From Paenibacillus sp. J5C2022 (GTDB taxonomy: Bacteria > Bacillota > Bacilli > Paenibacillales > Paenibacillaceae): DNA of 64,000 bases. Where the stretch lies: NCBI RefSeq assembly GCF_025567625.1, contig NZ_JAOQJC010000033.1, positions 1 to 64,000 on the forward strand, given 5' to 3'. Below the pieces are notes generated by a model. It saw only the letters and a list, made by a program, of their open reading frames with translations. It made no database searches and was not told where the DNA came from. Below, piece by piece: positions 1 through 8,681 of the stretch (its first letter is position 1; every line of letters starts with the position of its first letter). The position numbers were made by a program, and so were the translations under genes.

Positions 1-26
1 GGGTTCGTGAATACAAGAACGTTATA
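1..26 (+). repeat. Direct repeat, right end of an intergenic repeat element (copy A)
   Basis: These 26 bases are identical to 1046-1071. In the second copy they form the right end of a repeat of about 196 bp, so the window probably begins inside the end of another copy of that element. The HAD gene starts 45 bp further on. Confidence 0.7.
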
Positions 27-71
27 AGAAATCCCCGCAGAACATAAAAATCATGAAAGAAGGTGCATGAA

Positions 72-854
72 GTGAATTATAAGGCCGTTGCACTTGATCT
101 GGATGGAACTTTATTAAATTCACATGGTCAAATTAGTGAAAAGAACAGGGAGAAAATAATCCAATTATCAGATGCTGGTGTTTTACTTATACTAGCCACT
201 GGAAGGTATTTTGTACAAATGACTAGAATTCTTGACCAATTGAATTTTACTGGATTATTAATTTCAACAGATGGAGCCGCAACAATTGACGTTGGACAGA
301 AGAAAGTCCTTAACGTGAATTCCTTTCCAGTTCAAGATGTGGAAGAAACTATTCGGATTTGCCGGGAACGAGATATACATATTGCCGTGAATACTCCTTT
401 TCAATATTATGTTGAAACGGTCAGTGATTTTCATAAAGCACATTATCAAAAGTACGAGACGATGTGTGAAATTACCACTGATCTCCTACAAGTAAAAGAG
501 CAGATTATAAAATTAGTTATTTCGGATCATCGATTTGCAAATGGATGGCAACATATCGAGTATGGAGAACATTTAAGGAAACGAGCAGACGGAGAACATT
601 ATAAAGAAATCGTACATCAAAACACCTTCAAAACAAATGCCTTACGGTATGTATTAGATCAATACCAGATTGCTCCTGAAGAACTGATAGCTATTGGGGA
701 TTATACTAATGATATCGACATGCTTCAATTTGCCGGGATGGGGATAGCCATGGGAAATGCTCCGGACGAGGTAAAGAGAATTGCTAATGATGTGACAAAG
801 ACTAATGATGAGGATGGAGTTTGCTTCGCTTTGGAGAAATATTTTGTTTTGTAA
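72..854 (+). CDS. Cof-type HAD family hydrolase
   Basis: A sugar-phosphate/nucleotide phosphatase of the HAD superfamily, Cof (IIB) subfamily. Motif I is DLDGTLL with nucleophile Asp9 and Asp11, and motif IV is GDYTNDIDM near the C-terminus. At 260 aa the length is normal. The start chosen is GTG at 72, because AGAAGG at 58-63 is 8 bp upstream. A GTG at 63 is also in frame but overlaps that Shine-Dalgarno sequence. The C-terminal cap/core (GMGIAMGNAPDEVK) is typical and intact. The cytosolic substrate cannot be told from the sequence. It is a single-gene unit between copies of an intergenic repeat. Confidence 0.9.
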   Translation: MNYKAVALDLDGTLLNSHGQISEKNREKIIQLSDAGVLLILATGRYFVQMTRILDQLNFTGLLISTDGAATIDVGQKKVLNVNSFPVQDVEETIRICRERDIHIAVNTPFQYYVETVSDFHKAHYQKYETMCEITTDLLQVKEQIIKLVISDHRFANGWQHIEYGEHLRKRADGEHYKEIVHQNTFKTNALRYVLDQYQIAPEELIAIGDYTNDIDMLQFAGMGIAMGNAPDEVKRIANDVTKTNDEDGVCFALEKYFVL

Positions 855-875
855 CGCTTCGAGGGCGGGGACATC

Positions 876-1071
876 TTATAACACCGTATTCACGCTGCGT
901 CGACTCCGTCTCCTAGGTCCGGACCGAAGCAGGAAGAAGAGGTTTCGAAGAAGATAATTCAGTAGCAGGGAAGCTTATTGAGCCGGACAACCCTGCACTG
1001 CCTAACCGCGTCGCGGCCACTCCCTCCGGTCGTTTAAGGCAGTGAGGGTTCGTGAATACAAGAACGTTATA
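876..1071. repeat. Intergenic repeat element with imperfect terminal inverted repeats (copy B)
   Basis: The left end TTATAACACCGTATTCACG (876-894) is roughly the reverse complement of the right end CGTGAATAC...GTTATA (1051-1071). The interior is GC-rich, unlike the flanking genes, and holds an inner inverted repeat (CACTGCCT near 1000, AGGCAGTG at 1037-1044). The last 26 bases also occur at 1-26. There is no coding potential. It may be a MITE-like or cassette-border repeat of the host genome. Confidence 0.65.
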
Positions 1072-1138
1072 CGAAAGATCTGAAAACCCATTAACTGCAA
1101 ATTCCAAGAATATAAATTCTGCTTCAGAAAGGATTCTT

Positions 1139-1699
1139 ATGAAACTGGTGATCATATTCGGTCCTCAAGCCGTTGGGAAAATGACGGTTGGCCAAGAGTT
1201 AGAAAGAAAAACGGATCTAAAACTATTTCACAACCATATGACAATCGAACTTGTGTCACATTTTTTTAGTTATGGAAGCAAATCTGGAAAGCGGTTAGTT
1301 GGACTATTCCGAAAGGAAATATTTGAAGAAGTAGCTGCCAGTGACTTAGAAGGTTTAATATTTACATTTGTTTGGGCTTTGGATCTCCCAGGAGATTGGG
1401 AGTACATTAAAAACTTGACTCATATATTTGAATCAAAGGGAGGAAGTGTATATTTAGTAGAACTTGAAGCTGATGTAGAAGTAAGACTAGAACGGAATAA
1501 AACCGAAAATCGCTTGTTACATAAACCGACTAAAAAAAATCTCGAACAATCTGAAAGTGATCTTTTAAGAACAATGGAAAACCATAGACTAAATTCGCTT
1601 CCAGGAGAATTTGAAGAGTCGAATTACATGAAAATTAATAATACGAATTTAACACCAGAAAAAGTAGCAGACATGATAAAAGATCGATTTAAAATCTAG
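1139..1699 (+). CDS. Small P-loop NTPase / nucleotide-kinase-like protein
   Basis: A 186-aa protein of the AAA/shikimate-kinase-like P-loop group often annotated as 'AAA family ATPase' in Bacillales. Walker A is GPQAVGKM at residues 8-15: Gly8, Gly13 and Lys14 are present, but Met replaces the usual Ser/Thr after the Lys. The start is ATG 1139 with AGAAAGGA at 1126-1133. The frame is open upstream through the repeat element, which is not part of the gene. The substrate is unknown. It is a stand-alone gene followed by a palindrome related to the repeat ends. Confidence 0.75.
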   Translation: MKLVIIFGPQAVGKMTVGQELERKTDLKLFHNHMTIELVSHFFSYGSKSGKRLVGLFRKEIFEEVAASDLEGLIFTFVWALDLPGDWEYIKNLTHIFESKGGSVYLVELEADVEVRLERNKTENRLLHKPTKKNLEQSESDLLRTMENHRLNSLPGEFEESNYMKINNTNLTPEKVADMIKDRFKI

Positions 1700-1735
1700 A
1701 GAGCGTTTGAGGGAGAATTCAAAGAAGTCAGATCC

Positions 1736-1760
1736 TTCGTATAACAATGCATTATACGAA
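1736..1760. repeat. Palindrome related to the repeat-element ends
   Basis: The sequence TTCGTATA, 9 bases, TATACGAA is a perfect 8-bp inverted repeat. Its left arm TTCGTATAAC is the reverse complement of GTTATACGAA at 1066-1075, so the kinase gene is bracketed by this 10-bp motif in inverted orientation. It is probably a degenerate end of the same repeat family. Confidence 0.4.
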
Positions 1761-2012
1761 CCACTTTTTGACTCCTCAGAAATGCCTGAATCCCTTATCC
1801 CATAAGGCTTTATACCATTCTCCTACTTCGCTTTTCTCGCTTCGTCTTCGCATAACTTTGATTATTTCAGCTAAGATATATGAACCAGGCGCAAATGGGA
1901 TATACGCAGAAAAAGATATACGCACCTGATTTTTACGTGATATACGAAGCTGATAAATTGAGCATATCTTGTAATTGGACGATCCGCAAGTGTATGATTT
2001 TTTTGTTTAAAT

Positions 2013-2056
2013 CGGCGGTACAGAACCCTATACGGGTTTCTGTGCTGCCGTTTTTT
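2013..2056 (+). terminator. Rho-independent terminator
   Basis: The stem is CGGCGGTACAGAACCC (2013-2028) against GGGTTTCTGTGCTGCCG, followed by TTTTTTG. The nearest recognised gene upstream ends 300 bp away, so either that gene has a long 3' end or an unrecognised transcript lies between. Confidence 0.75.
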
Positions 2057-2913
2057 GTTTGCCCGAAAAAGATTATTAAAGGTTAGGGTCCGATTTCATT
2101 TCAAAAATGAACAGGGAGGTAGAGGGGGATTTCCTTCGCGCCCTTTGAAAATTACATATCTATCTTATCCAGTACGTTCCTCGCATGTCCCGAAGGGGAA
2201 AGCCGTTCTGCAGGTACGCCACGACCATCTTAATAGGATGCGAGCGATCACTACTAATGCAAAAAATAAATGATGGCATCATTTAGGCGATGATTCATGT
2301 GGAGGGATAATGATACTTCCGTCTAGCCACAGTTATCGCAATGGGGGCGGCTTGCAGTGATCCTGGGAGAGGCGACAGCCTATGAGGACGGTTAACCGCC
2401 GTTTGCTGGATGAGTTTATTATAGTTGAACGATACATATCTGTGTTATGAATTCAATTGATTCACGTGTTCAATGAATTCAAGCATGTGAAGAGCGTGGT
2501 AACAATGCCTTTTTGCCTTCAGTCGCGAAATCAATACCAAGATTGACATCTGTTATGGTTTGCAACCCACCGCCTTTTGATTGAAGCAGGCAATTACTTT
2601 AACGAAGTCGAAGCGTATAGTAGCCACTGTTTTTAAGAATGTAGCCATGTGACTTAACAAAATCAATTAGAGATGTAGAATTCGTTAATTCTCATTGGAA
2701 ATAAACTTTTGATTGTTCTACAATTTGTTCCCTCCATTTCAAATTGAATGTTACTCTTTACAAAGATACATACTTTTGAAATCAAAACATATGTTTGGAA
2801 GGTATTGGGTACATCGGCGTAGAATTATGTCATTATATGCGGTTTTTTAGTTCGGAAGTCTCGATTTAATTATCAATAATTCATGTTGCGGCTTAAAAGG
2901 CGGGGGGTTGCAG

Positions 2914-3858
2914 ATGATAAGGACTCGTTATGGTAGTTATAATGGTGATACCTGGGAGGAAGCATGCCAGCTTTTTCTTAAAAGAAAATATGAAATAGAC
3001 GGATATCAAGAAATGTCTGCACATACCCATGGTGATTTAGGGGTTGAGGGGTTTACAAGGAGCGGTATTGTCTTTCAGTGTTATTGTCCCGATGAAGAAT
3101 ACGAAAGCAGAAAACTGTATGAGGCACAGAGGGATAAAATTACTACTGACCTCAATAAGCTCTCAAAAAATAAGAAGGAACTACTTCGATACTTAGGGAA
3201 TACGAAAATAAAAAAATGGATATTTCTAACACCTATCGTAAGAAATAAAGAACTCATCTCTCACTGCCAAGAGAAAGCAAGGGAATTTAGAGAGAAAATA
3301 GATTTGAAGGAAATACTAGATGATGGATTTGACGTATTGGTCCAAGATGAAGAATTCTTTGTAGAAGAGATGCTTTATGTTAAAGCGGTACTTAATGAAA
3401 AAATAGATGTCAACGTGGCTACTCCAAGCGTTCAGGAGGTAATTAATTGGAAGGAATGTGAGGCAGAGTCGGTTCAAATATTGTTTAAAAAAATTGCAAA
3501 GTTATTCGAGGGAAGTAGTAACGCCAGTGTTTTAACTAATAGATATGTTGACCTTGTTATTAGGAACTTAATTAAGGGCCAGAACGTCATGAATGAATTA
3601 CGCGATAGTCATCCCACTTTATTAGAGAAGGTAGTTCGCATTAAAAGTGGGATAGAAACACATATTGAACAGGAGTTACTATTGACAAGTCTTCAGCCAA
3701 GGGAATTCATTAAATCAATTCAAGAAAAATATAGATCGGCTTTGGAAAGCGAGTCTTTTGGTAAAATGATTTCGTTTGTTTTACAAGAAGATTTTATGAG
3801 AGAAGCTGAATCAGACTGGTTAGTACGTTGCCCACTTGACTTCGAGGAAGTGAGTTAA
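2914..3858 (+). CDS. ABC-three-component (Lamassu-like) effector with N-terminal nuclease-like domain
   Basis: A 314-aa protein, first gene of a tightly packed three-gene unit. Residues 1 to about 130 carry GDTWEEACQ, HGDLGVEGF and FQCYCPDEE. This layout resembles the PD-(D/E)xK fold of Mrr/Cap4-type nucleases (D-x-G-x-[DE] followed by a beta strand with Q). The usual catalytic Lys is not obvious, with Cys at or near that position. The C-terminal half is helical and unrecognised. The likely role is the DNA- or RNA-attacking effector released by the ATPase partner. The start is ATG 2914 with GGGGGG at 2902-2907; a TTG at 2908 is too close. The pairing with the next two genes is the main support. 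Confidence 0.7.
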   Translation: MIRTRYGSYNGDTWEEACQLFLKRKYEIDGYQEMSAHTHGDLGVEGFTRSGIVFQCYCPDEEYESRKLYEAQRDKITTDLNKLSKNKKELLRYLGNTKIKKWIFLTPIVRNKELISHCQEKAREFREKIDLKEILDDGFDVLVQDEEFFVEEMLYVKAVLNEKIDVNVATPSVQEVINWKECEAESVQILFKKIAKLFEGSSNASVLTNRYVDLVIRNLIKGQNVMNELRDSHPTLLEKVVRIKSGIETHIEQELLLTSLQPREFIKSIQEKYRSALESESFGKMISFVLQEDFMREAESDWLVRCPLDFEEVS

Positions 3859-4332
3859 TTGGATTTACCGTATGAATATGCAAAAAAAATCATATTTACT
3901 CGTAGAAAGATACCTGTATCCCCGGAGTATAGGCCTGTAACTAAAGTTGCGCAAATTGTTTTAATTCTTTTCATGGCCTCAAGGGGTAAAAGTGCAAATT
4001 TATTAAAATTCCAATTATTAAATTGGGCGTTTAAATTATCAGAAAGAGGGGAAATCCTCCTGGAACTCATCCAGGACCCATTAATAACCCCTCCTTTCAT
4101 AAGCATGGACCCAAGTGTCAATAGAGCGCTTCAATTTGCAGTTGCTGACAAGCTAATTACTTTTAGTCACACAACAGGAAAGTTTACATTGAGTTCTAAA
4201 GGGGAAGAATTTGCTAAAGCAATCATGAAAGAAGCGGATGTTCTTACATCAGAAAAAAAATTGTTGAAAAAAGTTAGATTAAATATTACTGATAAAGTTA
4301 TTTCAATTTTATTTAAAGAGAGGGCACGCTAA
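3859..4332 (+). CDS. ABC-three-component system middle component
   Basis: A 157-aa protein starting at TTG directly after the previous stop, with GAGGAAG at 3844-3850 giving 8 bp spacing. RPVTKVAQIVLILFMASRGK and LLKFQLLNWAFK are typical of the winged-helix-like 'middle component' of ABC-3C systems, the family that corresponds to LmuC in Lamassu. It should bridge effector and ATPase. There are no catalytic motifs and no membrane segments. The one-base gap to the ATPase gene means coupled translation. Confidence 0.75.
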   Translation: MDLPYEYAKKIIFTRRKIPVSPEYRPVTKVAQIVLILFMASRGKSANLLKFQLLNWAFKLSERGEILLELIQDPLITPPFISMDPSVNRALQFAVADKLITFSHTTGKFTLSSKGEEFAKAIMKEADVLTSEKKLLKKVRLNITDKVISILFKERAR

Positions 4333-4333
4333 A

Positions 4334-6346
4334 ATGCCACAATTAATAATTGATGCATTAAAACTGAATGTTTTAACTGATAACGGCTCATTTGAGACTT
4401 TTTCCACCTTCACAAAAGGGCTGAATATAGTAAGAGCAAAAAATTCTACCGGAAAAAGTTCACTCATGAACGCTATATTATACGCATTAGGGATAGAAGA
4501 ATTGCTTGGCGGAATAAATGGAAAAACAATGAAACCAGTTTTAAGGGAAGAGTTAACTTATCAAGGTAGTAAATTTAAAGTATTAGAATCCAATGTTGAA
4601 CTACAAATTTCTAATTCTAAAAACGAGAGTATTACAATAAGAAGATGGATTATAAGCACCGCAAGGGAGGAACGATTAATCGAAGTTGAATTCGGTCCTT
4701 CATTAACGTCTTCGACAGTATTCATAAAGCAAGATTTTTATGTTCATCTCGGTGGCTCAGCTCAAAATGAAGCAGGATTCCATTCGTTTTTGGTAAAATT
4801 TTTAGAATGGGAACTTCCATTTGTTCCATCGTTTGAAGGAAAAGAACGATTACTTTATATTCAAACTTTGTTTCCGCTTTTTTTTATTGAGCAACTAAAG
4901 GGGTGGAGCACTTTCTATGCTCAACCTTCAACTAACTATGGTATAAGAGAACTTTCTACAAGAGCAATAGAATTCATACTTGGACTTGATGTTTTACAGA
5001 ATAGCAAGCAGAAAGAGGAACTACGGATTGAAAAGGCGTTGATTTCGCAAGAGTGGTCGAATCTTATTAATGCTATTAAAGAAAAAGCAAATTCAATTGA
5101 AGGAACCGTCGTAGGATTGCCTGATAAACCTGAGCTACTGTCTTCCTATGAAATTTTTGTGTATGACAAAAATCAAGATCTAATTAACTTAGATGAGAAA
5201 ATTTCTGATAGTATTCGCGAGTTTAATAAAAGGTCAAATGTAGTAAGGAGTGTAAAAGATGTTGAGGATGAGCATGAAAAAAGGATAGATGGAATTGAAG
5301 AAAAAGTTTTGGTTCTCCAAAGTGAGGCTAATTCAGTTAGACAAGAAATTAATTCGAGTATTATCAATCAGAATTCTTTAGAAGAGAACATGAGACAACT
5401 ACAGCAGGATTTAAAAAGTAATCAGGATGCAAAAAGATTGTTTGATCTTGGTTCGGATAAGAACTTATACGTTGCACAAGGAATTTGTCCGACTTGTAAT
5501 CAAAATATTCATGAAACTTTACTTCCCCAAGATATACAGTTTCAACCTATGTCAATTGAGGAAAATATCAAGTTTATTAAAGATCAGTTATCTACTTTGA
5601 AATTTGCACTTAGTCAATCACAGAATGTAATAGATAGCAAGAATAGAAGGCTAAGAGCTATTACAGTGGCACTTGAAGAAGAAAGGAAAAGACTACGAAG
5701 TTTGAAGTTAGAGCTAAGAGAAGATCCCCGAATGGTCTCTAATTTAGACGTTGAGGAAACAATTAATTTGAAATGGAAAGTAAAGGAACTTCAAGAAGCA
5801 AAAAATGATTTTGATGAATTAGATAATAAACTTGATTTTTTAAAAGAACAATGGGAGCAATACTTAAAAAAAGTGAGTAAGATTCCAGATGAGTTCTTCT
5901 CAAAACTAGATAAAGAGAAGTTAGAGGTTTTCGAAAGTAAATTTAGAGCCTACTTAAAAGATTTTGGTTATAGTAGTACTCCATTAGAAGATATCGAGAT
6001 CTCATTGGATAAGTATACACCTCTGGTGCGTGGATTTGACATTAAATTTGACTCTTCTGCCAGTGATTTTATTAGGTTAAAATGGGCATTTACATTGACA
6101 ATGCATTATTTAACTAATCATCTTGGTGGTAATCATCCCCGAGTAATATTAATGGATGAGCCAGGTCAACAGCAAATGAATATAAAAAGTACTGAACAAC
6201 TGTTTAATTCTTTGTCAAAAATAGGTGGCCAAAGTATTATTGCTTCCTCGTTAACTTTGGGGGAAATAAAAAGTATTACCCAAGGATTAACTGTAAAAAT
6301 CATTGATTTAGGAGACGAGTATATAATAAAACCGTATACTATTTAA
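4334..6346 (+). CDS. SMC/Rad50-like ATPase of the ABC-three-component system
   Basis: A 670-aa ABC-type ATPase. Walker A is NSTGKSS at residues 37-43. Central coiled coil covers about 210-560 with a zinc-hook-like C-P-T-C at 385-388. Walker B is VILMDEPG with Asp608 and Glu609. The length and the short hooked coiled coil suit LmuB/ABC-3C ATPases better than full SMC or RecN. It should sense foreign DNA ends or replication structures and control the nuclease-like partner. All key residues are present, so the system could be active. It is AT-rich like its partners and unlike the conjugative element downstream. Confidence 0.85.
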   Translation: MPQLIIDALKLNVLTDNGSFETFSTFTKGLNIVRAKNSTGKSSLMNAILYALGIEELLGGINGKTMKPVLREELTYQGSKFKVLESNVELQISNSKNESITIRRWIISTAREERLIEVEFGPSLTSSTVFIKQDFYVHLGGSAQNEAGFHSFLVKFLEWELPFVPSFEGKERLLYIQTLFPLFFIEQLKGWSTFYAQPSTNYGIRELSTRAIEFILGLDVLQNSKQKEELRIEKALISQEWSNLINAIKEKANSIEGTVVGLPDKPELLSSYEIFVYDKNQDLINLDEKISDSIREFNKRSNVVRSVKDVEDEHEKRIDGIEEKVLVLQSEANSVRQEINSSIINQNSLEENMRQLQQDLKSNQDAKRLFDLGSDKNLYVAQGICPTCNQNIHETLLPQDIQFQPMSIEENIKFIKDQLSTLKFALSQSQNVIDSKNRRLRAITVALEEERKRLRSLKLELREDPRMVSNLDVEETINLKWKVKELQEAKNDFDELDNKLDFLKEQWEQYLKKVSKIPDEFFSKLDKEKLEVFESKFRAYLKDFGYSSTPLEDIEISLDKYTPLVRGFDIKFDSSASDFIRLKWAFTLTMHYLTNHLGGNHPRVILMDEPGQQQMNIKSTEQLFNSLSKIGGQSIIASSLTLGEIKSITQGLTVKIIDLGDEYIIKPYTI

Positions 6347-6398
6347 GATAAATTTTTGGCTTAAGGTTTTATTTGAATCAAAAATAGGTGAAAAAGTA

Positions 6399-7592
6399 AT
6401 GGAAGAACTAATTATTAATATAAAGGCTTTAAAAGATTTCCGAACTGTGAGTTATTACACAGCACACTTACGGCTGCCTCTCTGGCGTATTTTTAGTGGT
6501 ACTAAATGGAACGGTATTCCGTTTTTTTTGAAATCAATATGCCGTCATATTAGTTGCTTGATTGAAGAAAGTGGGTTGTCCCAAGGCGAGGTAATACAGT
6601 ATATTGCTAACTCGGAAGATAATCCTTCTTATTTCTTTGTTTCACAATGTATTCTATTATATGGTACATCACAAAATCTAAACGAATTAGAAAGATATAA
6701 TATTGCAGACAGAGCAACGGATTTGCCAGCCGATATCACCATTGATGTAGGAATATTATCTTGTGCAGTTGCATGCTTTGTTTTAGATGGGAACAGATAT
6801 AGTGACTGGGATTTTCGTTCTATTGTAAATGAAGAACGATTTGCATATCAAACCAATGATTATAAATTAACCAAAGTATCTAATATAGATTTTAACCAAG
6901 ACGGTTTTGTCTATGATGGCAAATACTATTTATATAACGGATTTATAGATCGAGAGCCAATTGAGTTTCTAGATAAAATGCCAGCAGTGTTCAATTTAAT
7001 GATTAACTGTATTGATTTAGAAGCGGCTGATTTTTATTTGAGATTAGATGAGAGACTATCCGTTCCTCTAAAAGAGGCAAATATTTCACATTTTCTACAG
7101 TTTGAAAAGTTTAGGGGAATATCATTTCGCTTTTCTGATACAAAACTTGATAAGTTGAAAAATATTACGGTACATTATAATCCTGAGACGTATGATAAAC
7201 TACTCATGGTCATTAAAAAGGATTATGACGTGATTGCTAATCAAGAATTTTGGCATATTGAAGTGGAGCAGTTACCGTTTATCGATAGAACTGAAAGTAA
7301 AGGGAACATTAAAACGATATTTGTTCACGGGAAATATTATCCCGTAAGAAGGGTATTTACTCATGTAGATTTCACTATAAATCAATATCCATTTGAAGAA
7401 TATAGTGAAAAGCAAGATGATCATTCTAATAAAGAAATTCAAATTGATTATTATACAACTAAGGAATGTCATTATAAGGTTTGGTGTGTTGAAAACATAG
7501 ACATAAGTGAAGAGCTTTGGTATAAACTCACAAGTGTGTCTTTGCCATCAACTTACAGAAGGCTATTTGATGAAATATTAGAGAAGATGTAG
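6399..7592 (+). CDS. Unknown protein next to the defence cluster
   Basis: A 397-aa protein with no family recognised. The N-terminus (HLRLPLWRIFSGTKWNGIPF) is followed by a helical segment, then a mixed alpha/beta C-terminal half rich in Tyr, Phe and Asp. There is no signal peptide, no clear membrane segment and no nucleotide motif. ATG 6399 has AGGTG at 6386-6390. It begins 52 bp after the ATPase gene on the same strand with the same AT-rich composition. It may be a fourth component (sensor or regulator) or a separate passenger gene. Confidence 0.6.
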   Translation: MEELIINIKALKDFRTVSYYTAHLRLPLWRIFSGTKWNGIPFFLKSICRHISCLIEESGLSQGEVIQYIANSEDNPSYFFVSQCILLYGTSQNLNELERYNIADRATDLPADITIDVGILSCAVACFVLDGNRYSDWDFRSIVNEERFAYQTNDYKLTKVSNIDFNQDGFVYDGKYYLYNGFIDREPIEFLDKMPAVFNLMINCIDLEAADFYLRLDERLSVPLKEANISHFLQFEKFRGISFRFSDTKLDKLKNITVHYNPETYDKLLMVIKKDYDVIANQEFWHIEVEQLPFIDRTESKGNIKTIFVHGKYYPVRRVFTHVDFTINQYPFEEYSEKQDDHSNKEIQIDYYTTKECHYKVWCVENIDISEELWYKLTSVSLPSTYRRLFDEILEKM

Positions 7593-7608
7593 CATTTTGT
7601 TATAGTTC

Positions 7609-7782
7609 ATGTTCTTATTCCCAACCCAACACAAAGCGATTGTCTCGGAAGCGACGGTGGTGGCCTATCTGCGTCAGTCAATTTTTCGGCTGTATGTCCA
7701 AAATAAGCCGCTTTCGGTAACACAAATTATTCATTCTAAGCAAGATTCGTCCTCTACTGACGCAGATTCGCGGGCTTCTTAG
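7609..7782 (+). pseudogene. Short open frame, probable gene remnant, with 11-bp inverted repeat
   Basis: A 57-codon frame from ATG 7609 (contains EATVVAYLRQSIFRLYVQ) looks protein-like but has no ribosome binding site and no recognised family. It may be the 3' tail of a lost gene. It contains a perfect inverted repeat, TCTGCGTCAGT at 7668-7678 and ACTGACGCAGA at 7756-7766, with 77 bp between the arms. Its base composition is more GC-rich than the genes on both sides. Confidence 0.3.
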
Positions 7783-7877
7783 GCTTAAGAACTTTTCACA
7801 GCCCAGTTGAATAATAAATAGATTTTTATACATTTCAAGTTTGGTATATTGAACATACAAAAAGGGGCGATTTCTGA

Positions 7878-8333
7878 ATGAGTAAATATGGGTATGATAT
7901 TATAAATGGGGAAAAAGTACCGCAATTAGTAGTTACTGATGACTATGAAATATTCGGAGAACATTCAGGTACTGTTCACGTAGAAAACGGAACATTGTTC
8001 ATCTCTGGAAAACTATCTGGAACATTAATAGTCTATGAAGGTGCAAGTGCAATAATAAATATAGGTGGAAAACAAAGTGGTACAGTTTCACTATATGAAG
8101 GTGCTATTGTACAAATCAAAGGTAATTTAAGCGGAACAACATCTATTCCATTAGGAGCCAAAATCGTTATTGAAGAAAGTGCGAGGATGGTTGGTACTAC
8201 AACAAATAATGGATTTGTGGTTATACGTGGTGTATTTGCGGGAGCTACATCAGGAAATGGCGAATTTATTATAGAGGGTAACGGTTATATTAAAGAGCCA
8301 ACTATCCGAAATGGAATTCACTATTATGAATAG
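7878..8333 (+). CDS. Predicted beta-solenoid (bactofilin-like) small protein
   Basis: A 151-aa protein. From about residue 30 to 135 it has short beta-strand repeats marked by SGT (HSGTVHV, LSGTLIV, QSGTVSL, LSGTTSI), each about 20 residues apart. This suggests a right-handed parallel beta-helix as in polymer-forming bactofilins. There is no signal peptide or membrane segment. ATG 7878 follows AAAGGGGCG at 7860-7868. Partners are unknown, and it stands alone between the remnant and the ParA operon. Confidence 0.6.
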   Translation: MSKYGYDIINGEKVPQLVVTDDYEIFGEHSGTVHVENGTLFISGKLSGTLIVYEGASAIINIGGKQSGTVSLYEGAIVQIKGNLSGTTSIPLGAKIVIEESARMVGTTTNNGFVVIRGVFAGATSGNGEFIIEGNGYIKEPTIRNGIHYYE

Positions 8334-8571
8334 TAATTTGATGATATCATTCTTAATATATTTGGTGCTTCAATAGGTGTTGTGTGCGTAGACCTAAAGA
8401 AATTATATTATTGTTGAATAACGAGTGTTCCATAATCGAGCGCAATAATTAAATAAACGTATCCCTGAATCAGGCAGGTATGATAGTTGAATTAAAAATG
8501 GGTTATTCAATCAAATAGTGACTCCGTTCTACCGAAATTGTTGATTTAGAAGCTTAATAATTGATTCTCCA

Positions 8572-8604
8572 AGAGAACACCCTTTTTGCGGCGTTCTCTT
8601 TTTA
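8572..8604 (+). terminator. Rho-independent terminator
   Basis: AGAGAACACC (8572-8581) pairs with GGCGTTCTCT (8591-8600), one G-U pair, followed by TTTT. It probably ends transcription from the beta-solenoid gene. Confidence 0.7.
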
Positions 8605-8619
8605 TATAGATACTATTTA

Positions 8620-8661
8620 AAAAGCCGGTTGCACTGAAAATATCAGAGCAACCGGCTTTTT
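8620..8661 (+). terminator. Terminator-like hairpin just before parA
   Basis: AAAAAGCCGGTTGC (8620-8633) pairs with GCAACCGGCTTTTT (8648-8661). Its T-run ends only 6 bp before the parA Shine-Dalgarno AAAGGAG (8667-8673). It either insulates the element from upstream transcription or acts as a 5' attenuator of the parAB operon. Confidence 0.65.
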
Positions 8662-8681
8662 GCGTGAAAGGAGAAGTGTAC

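Larger units (their letters stand above)
1700..2913. other. Long stretch without a convincing gene
   Basis: About 1.2 kb. It contains the palindrome at 1736-1760, several spaced GATATACG-like words at about 1879-1945, and a strong terminator at 2013-2056. On the minus strand, 2479 to about 2600 stays open for roughly 40 codons ending in LLPRSSHA-stop, which could be the tail of a decayed gene. Nothing else reads as coding. Short plus-strand ORFs at 1747-2273 lack ribosome binding sites and family features. Confidence 0.5.
8334..8681. other. Intergenic spacer before the conjugative element
   Basis: About 350 bp, AT-rich in its first two thirds with no gene visible. The last 110 bp hold two terminator hairpins back to back (8572-8604 and 8620-8661), then the parA ribosome binding site. 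This is the composition change point between the AT-rich defence zone and the more GC-balanced element. No attachment-site repeat could be identified by eye. Confidence 0.5.

Noticed and set aside
913..1155. 80-codon minus-strand frame through the repeat element
   Set aside because: It crosses the repeat's inverted ends and has no protein-family features.
1737..1759. Palindrome resembling loxP (TTCGTATA ... TATACGAA)
   Set aside because: The arms are only 8 bp and the spacer is 9 bp and unlike loxP. It is better explained as a member of the local repeat family.
1747..2273. Three short overlapping plus-strand open frames
   Set aside because: There is no Shine-Dalgarno at usable spacing, no family features and odd composition, and a terminator sits inside the run.
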